Shown piece after piece: positions 1 to 8,191 of a DNA stretch of 20,404 nucleotides. The DNA comes from CANRIN01 sp964493515 (lineage in GTDB: Bacteria > Bacillota > Clostridia > Oscillospirales > JAAYOS01). The stretch lies in assembly GCA_964493515.1 (NCBI GenBank), contig CAZBNJ010000026.1, positions 1 to 20,404 on the forward strand. Reading direction: 5' to 3'. A program made the position numbers and the translations under genes. The notes below the pieces were generated by a model that made no database searches, had not been told where the DNA came from, and saw nothing but the letters and a program-made list of their open reading frames with translations. The number at the start of each line of letters is the position of its first letter. The first letter of the stretch is position 1.

Positions 1-2
1 AA

Positions 3-52
3 TGATAAATCCGAACCCGTCCCCCACTTGGAGGACAGCGTTCGGATTATCA
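3..52 (-). terminator. Long hairpin just downstream of tRNA-Pro, possible terminator
   Basis: Two nested inverted repeats are visible. The outer arms are 3-16 and 40-52, pairing over about 13 bp with one bulged base. The inner arms are 19-25 and 30-36, pairing over 7 bp around a 4-base loop. On the minus strand the structure begins 5 bases after the encoded CCA of the tRNA, which fits transcription termination or 3' processing. A U-run cannot be confirmed because the window ends 2 bases beyond the hairpin. Confidence 0.45.
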
Positions 53-57
53 TGAGA

Positions 58-134
58 TGGTCCGAGTGACAGGATTCGAACCTGCGGCATCCTGCTCCCA
101 AAGCAGGCGCGCTACCAACTGCGCTACACCCGGA
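58..134 (-). tRNA. tRNA-Pro (anticodon UGG), CCA encoded
   Basis: The minus strand from 134 to 61 folds as a 74-nt cloverleaf. The acceptor arms TCCGGGT and ACTCGGA pair with one G-U. The D arm contains AGCGCAGTTGGTAGCGC, and the T arm contains the GGTTCGAATCC signature. The anticodon stem CCTGC/GCAGG encloses the 7-base loop TTTGGGA, so positions 34-36 read UGG and the tRNA decodes proline CCN codons. Bases 60-58 supply CCA, so the 3' end is genomically encoded. A strong promoter lies immediately upstream. Confidence 0.97.
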
Positions 135-137
135 TGT

Positions 138-153
138 TGCGGCGTGAGCCGCA
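138..153 (-). other. Small hairpin in the tRNA-Pro leader
   Basis: The arms TGCGGC and GCCGCA (6 bp) flank a 4-base loop directly in front of the mature 5' end of the tRNA. It may help RNase P processing or be incidental. Confidence 0.35.
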
Positions 154-161
154 TTTATTAG

Positions 162-190
162 ATTATATCACGCGCCGCTGCGCTTGACAA
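162..190 (-). promoter_or_regulatory. Sigma-A promoter for tRNA-Pro
   Basis: On the minus strand a -35 TTGTCA (190-185) and a consensus -10 TATAAT (167-162) are separated by 17 bases. They lie about 28 bases before the tRNA 5' end and after the glmM stop, so the tRNA can be transcribed independently of glmM. Confidence 0.8.
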
Positions 191-215
191 GCGTGTTGTT
201 TGCCCGAAGCGACGC

Positions 216-1556
216 TCATTTCAGCTTTTCAAGCGCTTTGACCACAAGGTCGCACGCCGCGTCCACCGTCGCCTGCTCCAGACCCTCGGTCATCACGCGC
301 ACGAGCGGTTCGGTGCCGCTGGGACGCACCAGGATGCGACCCTCGCCGAGCATCGCCTCCGCGTCGGATATCGCCTGCTTTATCTCCGGAAGCTCGGCAA
401 GCGTGTGTTTCAGCTCACCGGGCACGCGCACGTTTTTCAGCACCTGCGGATAGTTCGCTATCTCGGTGTCCAGCCAGCTCGCCTTGCCGCCGCTCGACGC
501 CAGCAGTCCGAGGTACTTCAGCGCGGTGAGCTGTCCGTCACCGGTGGTCGCGTCGTCCAGGAAGATGAGGTGTCCCGACTGCTCACCGCCGAGGTTATAG
601 CCGCCCTTTTTCATCTCCTCAAGGACATATCGGTCGCCCACGGCGGCGGTTATCACGCTCAGACCGTTTGCCTTTGCGAACTTATGAAATCCGAGGTTTG
701 ACATGACGGTGGCAACGATGGTGTTGTGCTTCAGCGCGCCGCGTCGCATCATCTCGCGCCCGACGACTGCCATGATGTGGTCGCCGTCCACCGTGTCCCC
801 CTTCTCGGTCACAACGAGGCAGCGGTCGGCGTCGCCGTCGAACGCGACACCCACGTCATATCCGCCCGCGACCACCATCTTCGCGAGACGGTCGAGATGA
901 GTCGAGCCGCAGTCGAGGTTGATGTTTATGCCGTTCGGCGTGTCGCAGATTATGTCCACGTCTGCCGCGAAGTCGTCAAACAGGTCGTGGGAGGTGACGC
1001 TTGCCGCGCCGTTCGCGCAGTCGACGAGGATACGCAGCCCCTTCAGGTCGTTTATCGCGCAGGATTGCAGGTGCTTGACATAGCGGCGGACGGCGGTCGG
1101 ATCGGTGCGCACACGACCGATGTGCTCGCCGGTCTTGGGTGCGCCGCCTGCCTTCATGCGGGCTTCGATGCGGTCCTCAATCTGGTCGGGGAGCTTGCAG
1201 CCGTCGCCGCCGAATATCTTTATGCCGTTGTCGCCGAACGGATTGTGCGACGCGGATATCATCACGCCAGCGTCCGCGCCCAGCTCGCCGATGAGGTACG
1301 CGACGCCGGGGGTGGGGATGGTGCCGAGAAGCAGCACGTCCGCGCCGGCGGAGCAGATGCCCGCAGCGAGCGCACTTTCGAGCATATCGCTTGAAATGCG
1401 CGTGTCCTTGCCGATTATCACAAGCGGACGACCGCCGTGCGAGTCCACCTCGGTCAGCACCTCCGCGGCGGCTTGACCGAGCTCGAGCGCGAGCCGCGCG
1501 GTCAGGGTTTCACCGGCTGCGCCTCGAACGCCGTCCGTACCGAAAAGTCGTGCCAT
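216..1556 (-). CDS. glmM: Phosphoglucosamine mutase GlmM
   Basis: GlmM converts glucosamine-6-phosphate to glucosamine-1-phosphate in the cytoplasm, the step that feeds UDP-GlcNAc and thus peptidoglycan synthesis. The 446-residue protein has the family's normal length. It begins MARLFGTDGVRG. The catalytic phosphoserine loop MISASHNPFGDNG is at about 99-111 (S103), the metal-binding DGDADR loop is mid-protein, and the C-terminal phosphate-binding loop is RPSGTEPLVRV. A GTG three codons upstream is in frame, but it overlaps the GGGAG ribosome binding site. The ATG at 1556 has that site 8 bases upstream and gives the conserved N terminus. The gene is the last of the ruv unit, 24 bases after ruvB. 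No clear terminator follows it before the tRNA promoter. Family assignment is secure. Confidence 0.97.
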   Translation of the reverse strand: MARLFGTDGVRGAAGETLTARLALELGQAAAEVLTEVDSHGGRPLVIIGKDTRISSDMLESALAAGICSAGADVLLLGTIPTPGVAYLIGELGADAGVMISASHNPFGDNGIKIFGGDGCKLPDQIEDRIEARMKAGGAPKTGEHIGRVRTDPTAVRRYVKHLQSCAINDLKGLRILVDCANGAASVTSHDLFDDFAADVDIICDTPNGININLDCGSTHLDRLAKMVVAGGYDVGVAFDGDADRCLVVTEKGDTVDGDHIMAVVGREMMRRGALKHNTIVATVMSNLGFHKFAKANGLSVITAAVGDRYVLEEMKKGGYNLGGEQSGHLIFLDDATTGDGQLTALKYLGLLASSGGKASWLDTEIANYPQVLKNVRVPGELKHTLAELPEIKQAISDAEAMLGEGRILVRPSGTEPLVRVMTEGLEQATVDAACDLVVKALEKLK

Positions 1557-1580
1557 ATCAAACACTCCCGTCTAAATAGA

Positions 1581-2636
1581 TTACAGATTATCGAGCGACT
1601 GCTGCGTAAAGCCGCCGTCGTTTCCCTGGAAGGGGATGCCCAGGTGCTCGTACGCCGACTTGGTCGCCATGCGTCCTCGCGGCGTGCGCTGGATAAAGCC
1701 GAGCTGCAGCAGATACGGCTCGTACACGTCCTCGAGCGTGACCGATTCCTCGCCGATGGTCGCCGCGAGCGTCTCAAGTCCGACAGGGCCTCCGCCGAAG
1801 TGGAAGATGATGTTCTCAAGCATACGGCGGTCGGTCTTGTCCAGACCTATCGCGTCCACCTCGAGCATATCGAGAGCCGCGTCCGCGACCTCGCGGGTTA
1901 TCACGCCGTCGGCTCGCACTTGCGCGTAGTCGCGCACGCGTTTGAGCAGTCGGTTGGCGATACGCGGAGTGCCGCGCGAGCGCCGAGCTATCTCGACCGC
2001 GCCCTCCGGCTCGATGGGTATGTCGAGTATCGACGCCGAGCGGGAGACGATCTTCGCAAGCTCCGCCGCTGTGTACATCTCAAGCCGAAGCACCGTGCCG
2101 AATCGGTCGCGAAGCGGCGCGGTAAGCTGTCCCGCGCGCGTCGTGGCTCCGATGAGGGTGAAGTGCGGCAGGTCGAGACGTATCGACCGCGCGCTCGGGC
2201 CCTTGCCGATGATTATGTCCAGCGCGTAGTCCTCCATGGCGGGGTAGAGTATCTCCTCCACCGCGCGGTTGAGACGGTGTATCTCGTCGATGAACAGTAT
2301 GTCAAACGGGGCGAGGTTTGTAAGCAGTGCAGCAAGGTCGCCCGCCTTTTCAATGGCGGGACCGGAGGTGATGCGGATGTTCGTGCCCATCTCGTTTGCG
2401 ATGACGCCAGCGAGCGTGGTCTTGCCCAGTCCCGGAGGGCCGTACAGCAGGATGTGATCCATCGCCTCGCCGCGCTGTTTTGCCGCTTCGATAGCGATGG
2501 ACAGATTGTCCTTTGCCTTTGCCTGACCTATGTACTCCTCGAGTGTTTTCGGGCGCAGTGTCGCGTCCTGGTCGTCGCTCTGGTTGTATGTCGGTGAGAC
2601 TATTCGTTCGTCCTGATCGTCGAATTCGATGCTCAT
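1581..2636 (-). CDS. ruvB: Holliday junction branch migration ATPase RuvB
   Basis: RuvB is the hexameric AAA+ motor that, with RuvA, drives branch migration of Holliday junctions during recombinational repair. The 351-residue protein shows the Walker A motif GPPGLGKTT (about 66-74), Walker B LFIDEIH (about 114-120), the sensor stretch GATTRAGQLTAPLRDRFG (about 163-180), and a C-terminal winged helix that includes the phrase GGGPVGLETLAATIGEE. The ATG at 2636 is preceded by GGGAGGG. The gene lies 35 bases after ruvA. The acidic N-terminal extension of about 25 residues before the conserved LRPKTLEEYIGQ is usual for this family. Confidence 0.98.
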   Translation of the reverse strand: MSIEFDDQDERIVSPTYNQSDDQDATLRPKTLEEYIGQAKAKDNLSIAIEAAKQRGEAMDHILLYGPPGLGKTTLAGVIANEMGTNIRITSGPAIEKAGDLAALLTNLAPFDILFIDEIHRLNRAVEEILYPAMEDYALDIIIGKGPSARSIRLDLPHFTLIGATTRAGQLTAPLRDRFGTVLRLEMYTAAELAKIVSRSASILDIPIEPEGAVEIARRSRGTPRIANRLLKRVRDYAQVRADGVITREVADAALDMLEVDAIGLDKTDRRMLENIIFHFGGGPVGLETLAATIGEESVTLEDVYEPYLLQLGFIQRTPRGRMATKSAYEHLGIPFQGNDGGFTQQSLDNL

Positions 2637-2671
2637 TTTGCGCCCTCCCTGTTTCCTTGATATTCAGTCGT

Positions 2672-3268
2672 TCACTGACGGCTCAGCTTCTTCAGCGCAA
2701 GCGCCACTATCTCCTCGGTGGTAAGCGCCGACGCGTCTATGCCCTTCAGCGCCGCCGATATTTCGCTGCGGTCAAATCCGAGCACCGACAGCGCCTGTTC
2801 CGCCTCCGCCGCCGCTCCGCCGAGCGGTACGAAGCTGCCGCCTGCCGCCTTCGCAGCCTCCAACTGTTCCTTTTTCATCTTATCGCCAAGTTCCAGGATT
2901 ATGCGCTGCGCTATCTTTTTTCCGATGCCCTGCGCCGATGTCAGCGTGCGCTCGTCGCCGGTGATGACCGCAAGCGCCAGCTGTTCGGGCGTTGCGGCAG
3001 AGAGTATCGCAGCGGCTGCTTTCGGGCCGACCCCGCTTATCGAGATGAGCATGCGGAAGCAGCTCAGCTCCTCCTGCGTTGCAAAGCCGTACAGGTCGAA
3101 CGCGTCCTCGCGTATCGACTCGTGGATGAACAGCCGCGCGCGCTCGCCAACGCGAAGCCCTCCGACGGTGTTCAGCGTAGTCTGCACGGCATAGCCCGCG
3201 CCGTTCACGTCGATGACCGCGAGATTCGGCTCGACGAGCGCGACCTTTCCTTCGAGGTAGTAAAACAT
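2672..3268 (-). CDS. ruvA: Holliday junction DNA helicase subunit RuvA
   Basis: RuvA binds four-way junctions as a tetramer and loads RuvB. The 198 residues comprise an N-terminal OB-fold (MFYYLEGKVALVEPN through about residue 65), two helix-hairpin-helix motifs (ISGVGPKAAAAIL and AQGIGKKIAQRII), and a C-terminal domain III ending in LTTEEIVALALKKLS that contacts RuvB. The reading frame stays open 18 codons further upstream. The ATG at 3268 is preferred because AGGAGGT lies 6 bases before it and it gives the standard N terminus. It starts 11 bases after ruvC ends. Confidence 0.97.
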   Translation of the reverse strand: MFYYLEGKVALVEPNLAVIDVNGAGYAVQTTLNTVGGLRVGERARLFIHESIREDAFDLYGFATQEELSCFRMLISISGVGPKAAAAILSAATPEQLALAVITGDERTLTSAQGIGKKIAQRIILELGDKMKKEQLEAAKAAGGSFVPLGGAAAEAEQALSVLGFDRSEISAALKGIDASALTTEEIVALALKKLSRQ

Positions 3269-3279
3269 ATCAAGACCTC

Positions 3280-3768
3280 CTAAATCAATCTCTGATCCAT
3301 GCCGGACGCGTGCGCGTAGCATATCGCGACCGCCAGCGCGTCGGCTGCGTCGTCCGGACGGGGGACCTTCTCAAGCCCCAGCATCCGGCGGGTCATCTCC
3401 ATCACCTGACGCTTCTCCGCCGCGCCGTAGCCGGTGACCGCCTGTTTGACCTGCATCGGGTTGTACTCGTATATCGGCAGTCCGGCGCGTCCGCACTCGA
3501 GCACGAGCACTCCGCGCGCGTGGGCGACCGCTATGCCGGTGGTGATGTTCTTTGAAAAGTAGAGTATCTCCATCGCCGCGACGTCCGGCTTGAACATGGC
3601 GATAAGCTCCTGCATATCGTGCGATATCTCCATCAGCCGCAAGCTCAGCGGTTGATGCGCCGCCGTGGTTATCGTGCCGTGGCGCTGGTGGACGAACCGT
3701 CCGTTTTGATAGTCGATAACGCCGTAGCCCACCGTCGCGACGCCCGGGTCTATGCCAAGTATCCTCAT
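3280..3768 (-). CDS. ruvC: Crossover junction endodeoxyribonuclease RuvC
   Basis: RuvC is the dimeric RNase H-fold resolvase that cleaves the junctions processed by RuvAB. The 162 residues have the usual family length. The four acidic metal-binding positions are visible: D7 in MRILGIDPG, E67 in AAMEILYFSKN, and D140 and D143 in the RPDDAADALA segment. Its ATG overlaps the stop of the upstream PLP-enzyme gene as ATGA (4 bases), so the two are probably translationally coupled. Together with ruvA and ruvB it makes a complete resolvasome operon. Confidence 0.97.
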   Translation of the reverse strand: MRILGIDPGVATVGYGVIDYQNGRFVHQRHGTITTAAHQPLSLRLMEISHDMQELIAMFKPDVAAMEILYFSKNITTGIAVAHARGVLVLECGRAGLPIYEYNPMQVKQAVTGYGAAEKRQVMEMTRRMLGLEKVPRPDDAADALAVAICYAHASGMDQRLI

Positions 3769-5003
3769 GCCTTCAGATACCTGTCCAGCGCGAGCAGCAC
3801 GCCAAGCTTGCCGCTCTCAAACGTGAGCCCGCCCTGCATATACGCGCGGTAGGGGGGACGCATCGGCGCGTCGCAGCTTAGCTCTATCGACGCTCCGTTG
3901 TTGAACGCGCCCGCCGCCATGATGACCGGACAGTCGTAGCCGGGCATGTCCCATGGCTCGGGGGTGACGTGGCTGTCCACCGGCGAGCCGGACTGTATGC
4001 CCTCGCAGAAGGCACGAAGCTTTGCCGCGTCGCCGAAGTCGAGCGACTGGATTATGTCGTGACGCTCGCTGTCGGGCAGCGGGTCGATATGTATGCCCTC
4101 CGCGCGCATCAGCTCCGCCGCGAACGCCGCCGTCTTGAGCGCGGACGCGACCACGGTCGGCGCGAGGAAGAATCCCTGGAACAGAAGTCGGTTTTGACCG
4201 AGCGTCGCGCCGACCTCGCCGCCGATACCGGGCACCGTCAGCTGCTCTGCGGCACGGTCGACAAGCTCCTGACGCCCGACGACATAGCCTCCGGTGGGGG
4301 CAAGTCCGCCGCCCGGGTTCTTTATCAGTGAGCCGGCGAGCAGGTCGCCCTCCGGTTCACGCTCGTCGACAAATTCGCCGTAGCAGTTGTCCACAACGAC
4401 GTTTACGCTCGGATTTGCAGCCTTTATGGCTCGATAAAGTTCGGTTATCTGCGACGCGGACAGGCTCTTCCGTCCCGAATATCCGCGGCTCCGCTGTATC
4501 AGCACCGCGCCGACATCGGAGGCTTTCACCGCGTCGAGTATCGCGTCGGTGTCGGGCAGCCCGTCGGCGGTGGTGGCGATCTCGCGATAGCCCACGCCGT
4601 AGTAGGCAAGCGAACCGCGCGGCTTGTCGTTTACGCCTATCACGCCGAGCATCGTGTCATAGGGCGCGCCGACCGCGCTTATGAGCACCTTTCCGGGGTC
4701 GCAGGCGGCAAACAGCGCGCAGGCGATGGCGTGCGTGCCGTTGGCAAATCCGATGCGCACCAGCCCCGCCTCACAGCCGAACACCTCGGCGTAGATACGC
4801 TCGAGCGCGGCGCGACCGAGGTCATCGTAGCCGTAGCCGGTAGAGCCGGCGAACATCGCCTCGCTCACGCGACTTGCGCGGAACGCCTCGAGCACGCGCT
4901 CGGTGCAGACCTGCGCGTTTCGGTCGAACCTCTTAAAAACCTCGGACAGTCGGTCGCAGGCTGCCTCGCCGCGGCGTCGGGTCTCCTCGCTTATGTCGAG
5001 CAT
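3765..5003 (-). CDS. PLP-dependent methionine gamma-lyase / aluminium-resistance family protein
   Basis: This is a fold-type I PLP enzyme of the Met_gamma_lyase / 'aluminium resistance protein' (YnbB) family common in Firmicutes. Its true substrate is poorly established. In the 412-residue protein the cofactor region is clear: VVVDNCYGEF (about 203-211), then AGSLIKNPGGGLAPTGGY, where K228 is the predicted Schiff-base lysine. The N-terminal FAGSTGYGYDDLGR segment is also typical. An in-frame TTG lies 4 codons upstream, but GGAGG sits 5 bases before the ATG at 5003, so that ATG is chosen. The gene has its own promoter and heads the ruvCAB-glmM unit, overlapping ruvC by 4 bases. A direct role in recombination is not implied. 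The association may simply be shared transcription. Confidence 0.9.
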   Translation of the reverse strand: MLDISEETRRRGEAACDRLSEVFKRFDRNAQVCTERVLEAFRASRVSEAMFAGSTGYGYDDLGRAALERIYAEVFGCEAGLVRIGFANGTHAIACALFAACDPGKVLISAVGAPYDTMLGVIGVNDKPRGSLAYYGVGYREIATTADGLPDTDAILDAVKASDVGAVLIQRSRGYSGRKSLSASQITELYRAIKAANPSVNVVVDNCYGEFVDEREPEGDLLAGSLIKNPGGGLAPTGGYVVGRQELVDRAAEQLTVPGIGGEVGATLGQNRLLFQGFFLAPTVVASALKTAAFAAELMRAEGIHIDPLPDSERHDIIQSLDFGDAAKLRAFCEGIQSGSPVDSHVTPEPWDMPGYDCPVIMAAGAFNNGASIELSCDAPMRPPYRAYMQGGLTFESGKLGVLLALDRYLKA

Positions 5004-5032
5004 ATCGTCCTCCAAAATCGTTTTCTACGAAC

Positions 5033-5061
5033 AGTTTAGCACATTTTCGCGGTATAGTAAA
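5033..5061 (-). promoter_or_regulatory. Promoter for the PLP enzyme-ruvCAB-glmM unit
   Basis: On the minus strand, -35 TTTACT (5061-5056), a 17-base spacer ending in the extended-10 dinucleotide TG, and -10 TAAACT (5038-5033) lie in the 65-base gap after the YitT-like gene, about 30 bases before the start codon. Four of six bases match consensus in each box. Confidence 0.6.
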
Positions 5062-5068
5062 GAATTGG

Positions 5069-5929
5069 TTAATTATGGCTTCGGAAGCCGTCGCCGACCA
5101 CCTCGTGCGCGTCCATGATTATGACGAAGCTTCGGGGGTCGATCTCTCTCGCGACCTTCTTCAGATCGGCTATCTGGCGGCGCTTTATCGCGCAGAGCAC
5201 TATCTTCGTAGGCTCGCCGGTATAGCTGCCTTCGCCGTTTATCAGCGTCGCGCCGCGGTCAAGCTCGCGGTCTATCGCTTTCACCATCTCGTCGGTGTGC
5301 TTGGTTATCACATACGCGACACGCGCCGAGTCGGTGCCTGACAGTATCTTGTCAATGACGATAGAGGAGATATAGACGGTGATGAGGGCGTACAGCGCGA
5401 AGTTTATATGCTTAAAGGTCAGCGCGGCAAAGCCGATTATGCACGCGTCCACCGCGAGCATCAGCCGTCCGACCGACAGACCGGGGAATTTGTGGGTGAG
5501 CAGTCTCGCGGCGATGTCGCTGCCTCCGGTCGTTGCGCTGCGGGCAAACACCAGCCCAAGCCCGCTGCCCATAAGCACGCCGCCGCATATCGCCGCGAGC
5601 AGAGGGTCGTCGATGTATTGGTAAAACCCGCTGAACAGGTCGATGAGCACCGAGCTTATAAGCGTGCCGTAGAGCGATTTGATAAGGAAACTGCGGCCCT
5701 CGGTACGAAGCCCCATCAGAAACAGCGGCGCGTTAATGATTATAACGAGCGTGCCTATCGGCAGGAAGGTGAGATATCGGTTTATCACCATCGCAAGACC
5801 GCTCGCGCCGCCGGGGGCGATGTTGTTCGGGTCGAGAAAGGTGTCGAACGCGAGCGCGTAGATGGCGCTTCCGATGGTTATGACGATGAAATCGAGAACG
5901 GTGGTGCGCAAGATGCGTGGTCTCTGCAT
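5069..5929 (-). CDS. YitT family membrane protein (DUF161 + DUF2179)
   Basis: This is a 286-residue integral membrane protein of the YitT family, which is widespread in Bacillota and whose transported substrate is not established. The N-terminal region (about 10-200) has roughly five to six hydrophobic segments with glycine-rich turns, including the typical FDTFLDPNNIAPGGASGLA and ATTGGSDIAARLL motifs. The C-terminal soluble part (about 205-286) matches DUF2179: VIDKILSG, then YVITKHTDEMVKAIDRELDRG, TLINGEGSYTGE and a final VIIMDAHEVVGDGF. The ATG at 5929 has AGAAGG 8 bases upstream. It follows the topoisomerase A-like gene by 25 bases and is probably the last gene of that unit. Confidence 0.93.
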   Translation of the reverse strand: MQRPRILRTTVLDFIVITIGSAIYALAFDTFLDPNNIAPGGASGLAMVINRYLTFLPIGTLVIIINAPLFLMGLRTEGRSFLIKSLYGTLISSVLIDLFSGFYQYIDDPLLAAICGGVLMGSGLGLVFARSATTGGSDIAARLLTHKFPGLSVGRLMLAVDACIIGFAALTFKHINFALYALITVYISSIVIDKILSGTDSARVAYVITKHTDEMVKAIDRELDRGATLINGEGSYTGEPTKIVLCAIKRRQIADLKKVAREIDPRSFVIIMDAHEVVGDGFRSHN

Positions 5930-5954
5930 AAATCAAGCCTTCTTCTAAAGGGAA

Positions 5955-8171
5955 TTAGATGTCCAGCGTCGCCTGCACCTGACCGATATCCTCCGGACGC
6001 AGCGGCGCGCCTGCGGAGGGCAGGGTGCGGGTGCGATAGCGTGCCGGATTAAGTATGCCCGATATGCTCGCAAGTTCTACCTTTGTAGCGGTACGCGCCT
6101 TTTTCATTGTCAGCACCTGCACGCCGATGGTCGAGCGGGTGGTCTTTGGCATCAGCGATGCCGAGCTGAACATGACCACGCGGCCGTCGGAGGTGTGCAT
6201 CGCAAACTCGTCGTCGCCCTCGATGAAGAAGGCGGACACGAGCGGACTGGCGTCGCTGAAAGCTCCGGTCAGCCGGCGACGGTTGGACTTTGTATCGTAT
6301 GCGGAAGCGGCGATCTTTGCTGCTTTGCCGTTTTCAAAGAAGAGCATGAGGTTTCCGGTGTAGGCGCCGGGCAGGAACATAAACACCACCGTCTCGCCCG
6401 CGTCCATGCCGAGCTTTGCGGGCAGATAGTCGCCGAGCGCCGACGCCTTGGTGTCCTCAAAGTCCGCCATCCGGCACTTGTACGCCTGCTGCTTGTTGGT
6501 CAGGAAGATGACCTCGGCGGCGTTCGACGTCTCGACGGTGCGGGCAAGCTCGTCACCCTCCTTGAGACGCTGCTCGGAAGCCATGCGCAAGCTCTGCGGC
6601 GTGATCTTCTTGAAGTAGCCCTCTTTGGTGAGGAATATCGAGACGGGATAGTCCTCGACCGCCTTTTCCTCCGAAGCCGGTGCGTCGAGCGTGAAGTCGG
6701 TGATTATGCCGGTCTTTCGCGGCGTGCCGTACTTCTTCTCGACCGCCTTCAGCTCGTCGATTATTATATCCATTATCGCCGAGCGGTCGCCGAGTATCTC
6801 CTCAAGGCGCTTTACCTCGTCCTCAAGGTCGCTCGTCTCGCTTATGCGGCGCAGGATGTACTGCTTGTTTATGTTGCGGAGGCGTATCTCGGCGATATAC
6901 TCCGCCTGCTTTTCGTCGATGCGGAAGCCGATCATCAGGTTCGGGATGACCTCGTCCTCCTCCTCGGTCTCGCGGATTATCTTTATCGCCTTGTCGATGT
7001 CGAGAAGTATCTTTTCAAGGCCCTTCAGCAGGTGCAGCCTGTCCTTTTTCAGACCGAGGTCGTAGTGGACACGGCGGCGCACGCACTCGTAACGCCACGC
7101 GCACCACTCGTCGAGTATCTCGCGCACGCCCATCTGCTTGGGAGTTCCTCCGACGAGTATGTTGAAGTTGCAGGGATAGCTGTCCTGAAGCGGGGTGAGA
7201 CGATACAGCTTCTTCATAACCTCCTCGGCGTCGACGCCGCGCTTGAGGTTTATCGCTATCTTCAAGCCGTCGCGTCCGGTCTCGTCGCGGATGTCGGTTA
7301 TCTCGCGAAGCTTGTTTGCCTTGCACAGCTCGACCACCTTGTCGATTATCGCCTCGATGGTGGTGGAGTAGGGGATCTCGTAAACCTCAATGAGATTTTC
7401 AGCCTTGTCATATCGCCAGCGGGCGCGCACCTTTATCGAGCCGCGTCCGGTGTCATACACCTCGTCCAGCGCCTCCTGCTCATACAGCAGCTCGCCGCCG
7501 GTCGGGAAGTCGGGCGCGGGCAGCGTCTTGTACAGGTCGACCTTCGGGTTTTTGATGTACGCAACGGTCGTTTTGCAGACCTCGGCGAGGTTGAAGCCGC
7601 ACACCTGCGACGCCATGCCGACGGCTATACCGAGGTTGGCGCTCACCAGCACGTTCGGGAAGGTGGTGGGCAGCAGCGTCGGCTCCTTTGTAGACGAGTC
7701 GTAGTTGTCCATAAAGTCGACGCACTCGTGGTCGATGTCGCGGAACAGCTCGGCGCATATCGGAGCGAGCTTTGCCTCGGTGTATCGGCTCGCGGCGTAT
7801 GCCATGTCGCGCGAGTACACCTTGCCGAAGTTGCCCTTCGACTCGACAAACGGCGTGAGCAGCGCCTCGTAGTCCTTTGAAAGACGCACCATCGTCTCGT
7901 ATATCGCCGCGTCGCCGTGCGGGTTCAGGCGCATCGTCTGGCCGACGATATTCGCGGATTTTGTCAGCGCGCCGTTGAGCAGGCCCATCTTGTACATCGT
8001 GTACAGCAGCTTGCGGTGGGAGGGCTTGAAGCCGTCTATCTCGGGTATCGCGCGGGAGATTATCACGCTCATCGCATAGGGCATGAAGTTTTTCTCCATC
8101 GTCTCGGTTATCGGCTGATCGATGACCGGCGCGTCGATATAGACCTTCTGTTCGTCCTTCTTCTTAGCCAA
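5955..8171 (-). CDS. Divergent type IIA DNA topoisomerase subunit A (GyrA/ParC-like)
   Basis: This is the DNA cleavage/religation subunit of a type IIA topoisomerase. In 738 residues it has the winged-helix phrase IDGFKPSHRK, the catalytic ASRYTEAKL with R129-Y130, the tower and coiled-coil region, and a short degenerate beta-propeller tail without the gyrase QRRGGKG box, which favours a ParC-like decatenase over a gyrase. The helix-4 segment reads NPHGDAAIYE. The positions equivalent to E. coli GyrA S83 and D87 are Ala and Glu, so the quinolone-water-metal bridge residues differ. The usual DGDSAAAMRYTE is SRDMAYAASRYTE here. The start is TTG at 8171 with AAGGAAGGA about 7 bases upstream. It follows the phospholipase-like gene by 20 bases, and its partner GyrB/ParE-like subunit is two genes upstream. 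A second, canonical gyrase probably exists elsewhere in the genome. Confidence 0.9.
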   Translation of the reverse strand: MAKKKDEQKVYIDAPVIDQPITETMEKNFMPYAMSVIISRAIPEIDGFKPSHRKLLYTMYKMGLLNGALTKSANIVGQTMRLNPHGDAAIYETMVRLSKDYEALLTPFVESKGNFGKVYSRDMAYAASRYTEAKLAPICAELFRDIDHECVDFMDNYDSSTKEPTLLPTTFPNVLVSANLGIAVGMASQVCGFNLAEVCKTTVAYIKNPKVDLYKTLPAPDFPTGGELLYEQEALDEVYDTGRGSIKVRARWRYDKAENLIEVYEIPYSTTIEAIIDKVVELCKANKLREITDIRDETGRDGLKIAINLKRGVDAEEVMKKLYRLTPLQDSYPCNFNILVGGTPKQMGVREILDEWCAWRYECVRRRVHYDLGLKKDRLHLLKGLEKILLDIDKAIKIIRETEEEDEVIPNLMIGFRIDEKQAEYIAEIRLRNINKQYILRRISETSDLEDEVKRLEEILGDRSAIMDIIIDELKAVEKKYGTPRKTGIITDFTLDAPASEEKAVEDYPVSIFLTKEGYFKKITPQSLRMASEQRLKEGDELARTVETSNAAEVIFLTNKQQAYKCRMADFEDTKASALGDYLPAKLGMDAGETVVFMFLPGAYTGNLMLFFENGKAAKIAASAYDTKSNRRRLTGAFSDASPLVSAFFIEGDDEFAMHTSDGRVVMFSSASLMPKTTRSTIGVQVLTMKKARTATKVELASISGILNPARYRTRTLPSAGAPLRPEDIGQVQATLDI

Positions 8172-8191
8172 TGTCTATCCTTCCTTTGCTT

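Noticed and set aside
5074..5086. Inverted repeat GGCTT/AAGCC at the end of the YitT-like gene as a terminator
   Set aside because: The stem is only about 5 bp and lies inside coding sequence. The following bases are not a proper T-run.
6195..7880. 561-codon open frame on the plus strand opposite the topoisomerase A-like gene
   Set aside because: It is a shadow frame of GC-rich codon usage. It lies wholly antisense to a well-recognised gene and shows no recognisable domain.
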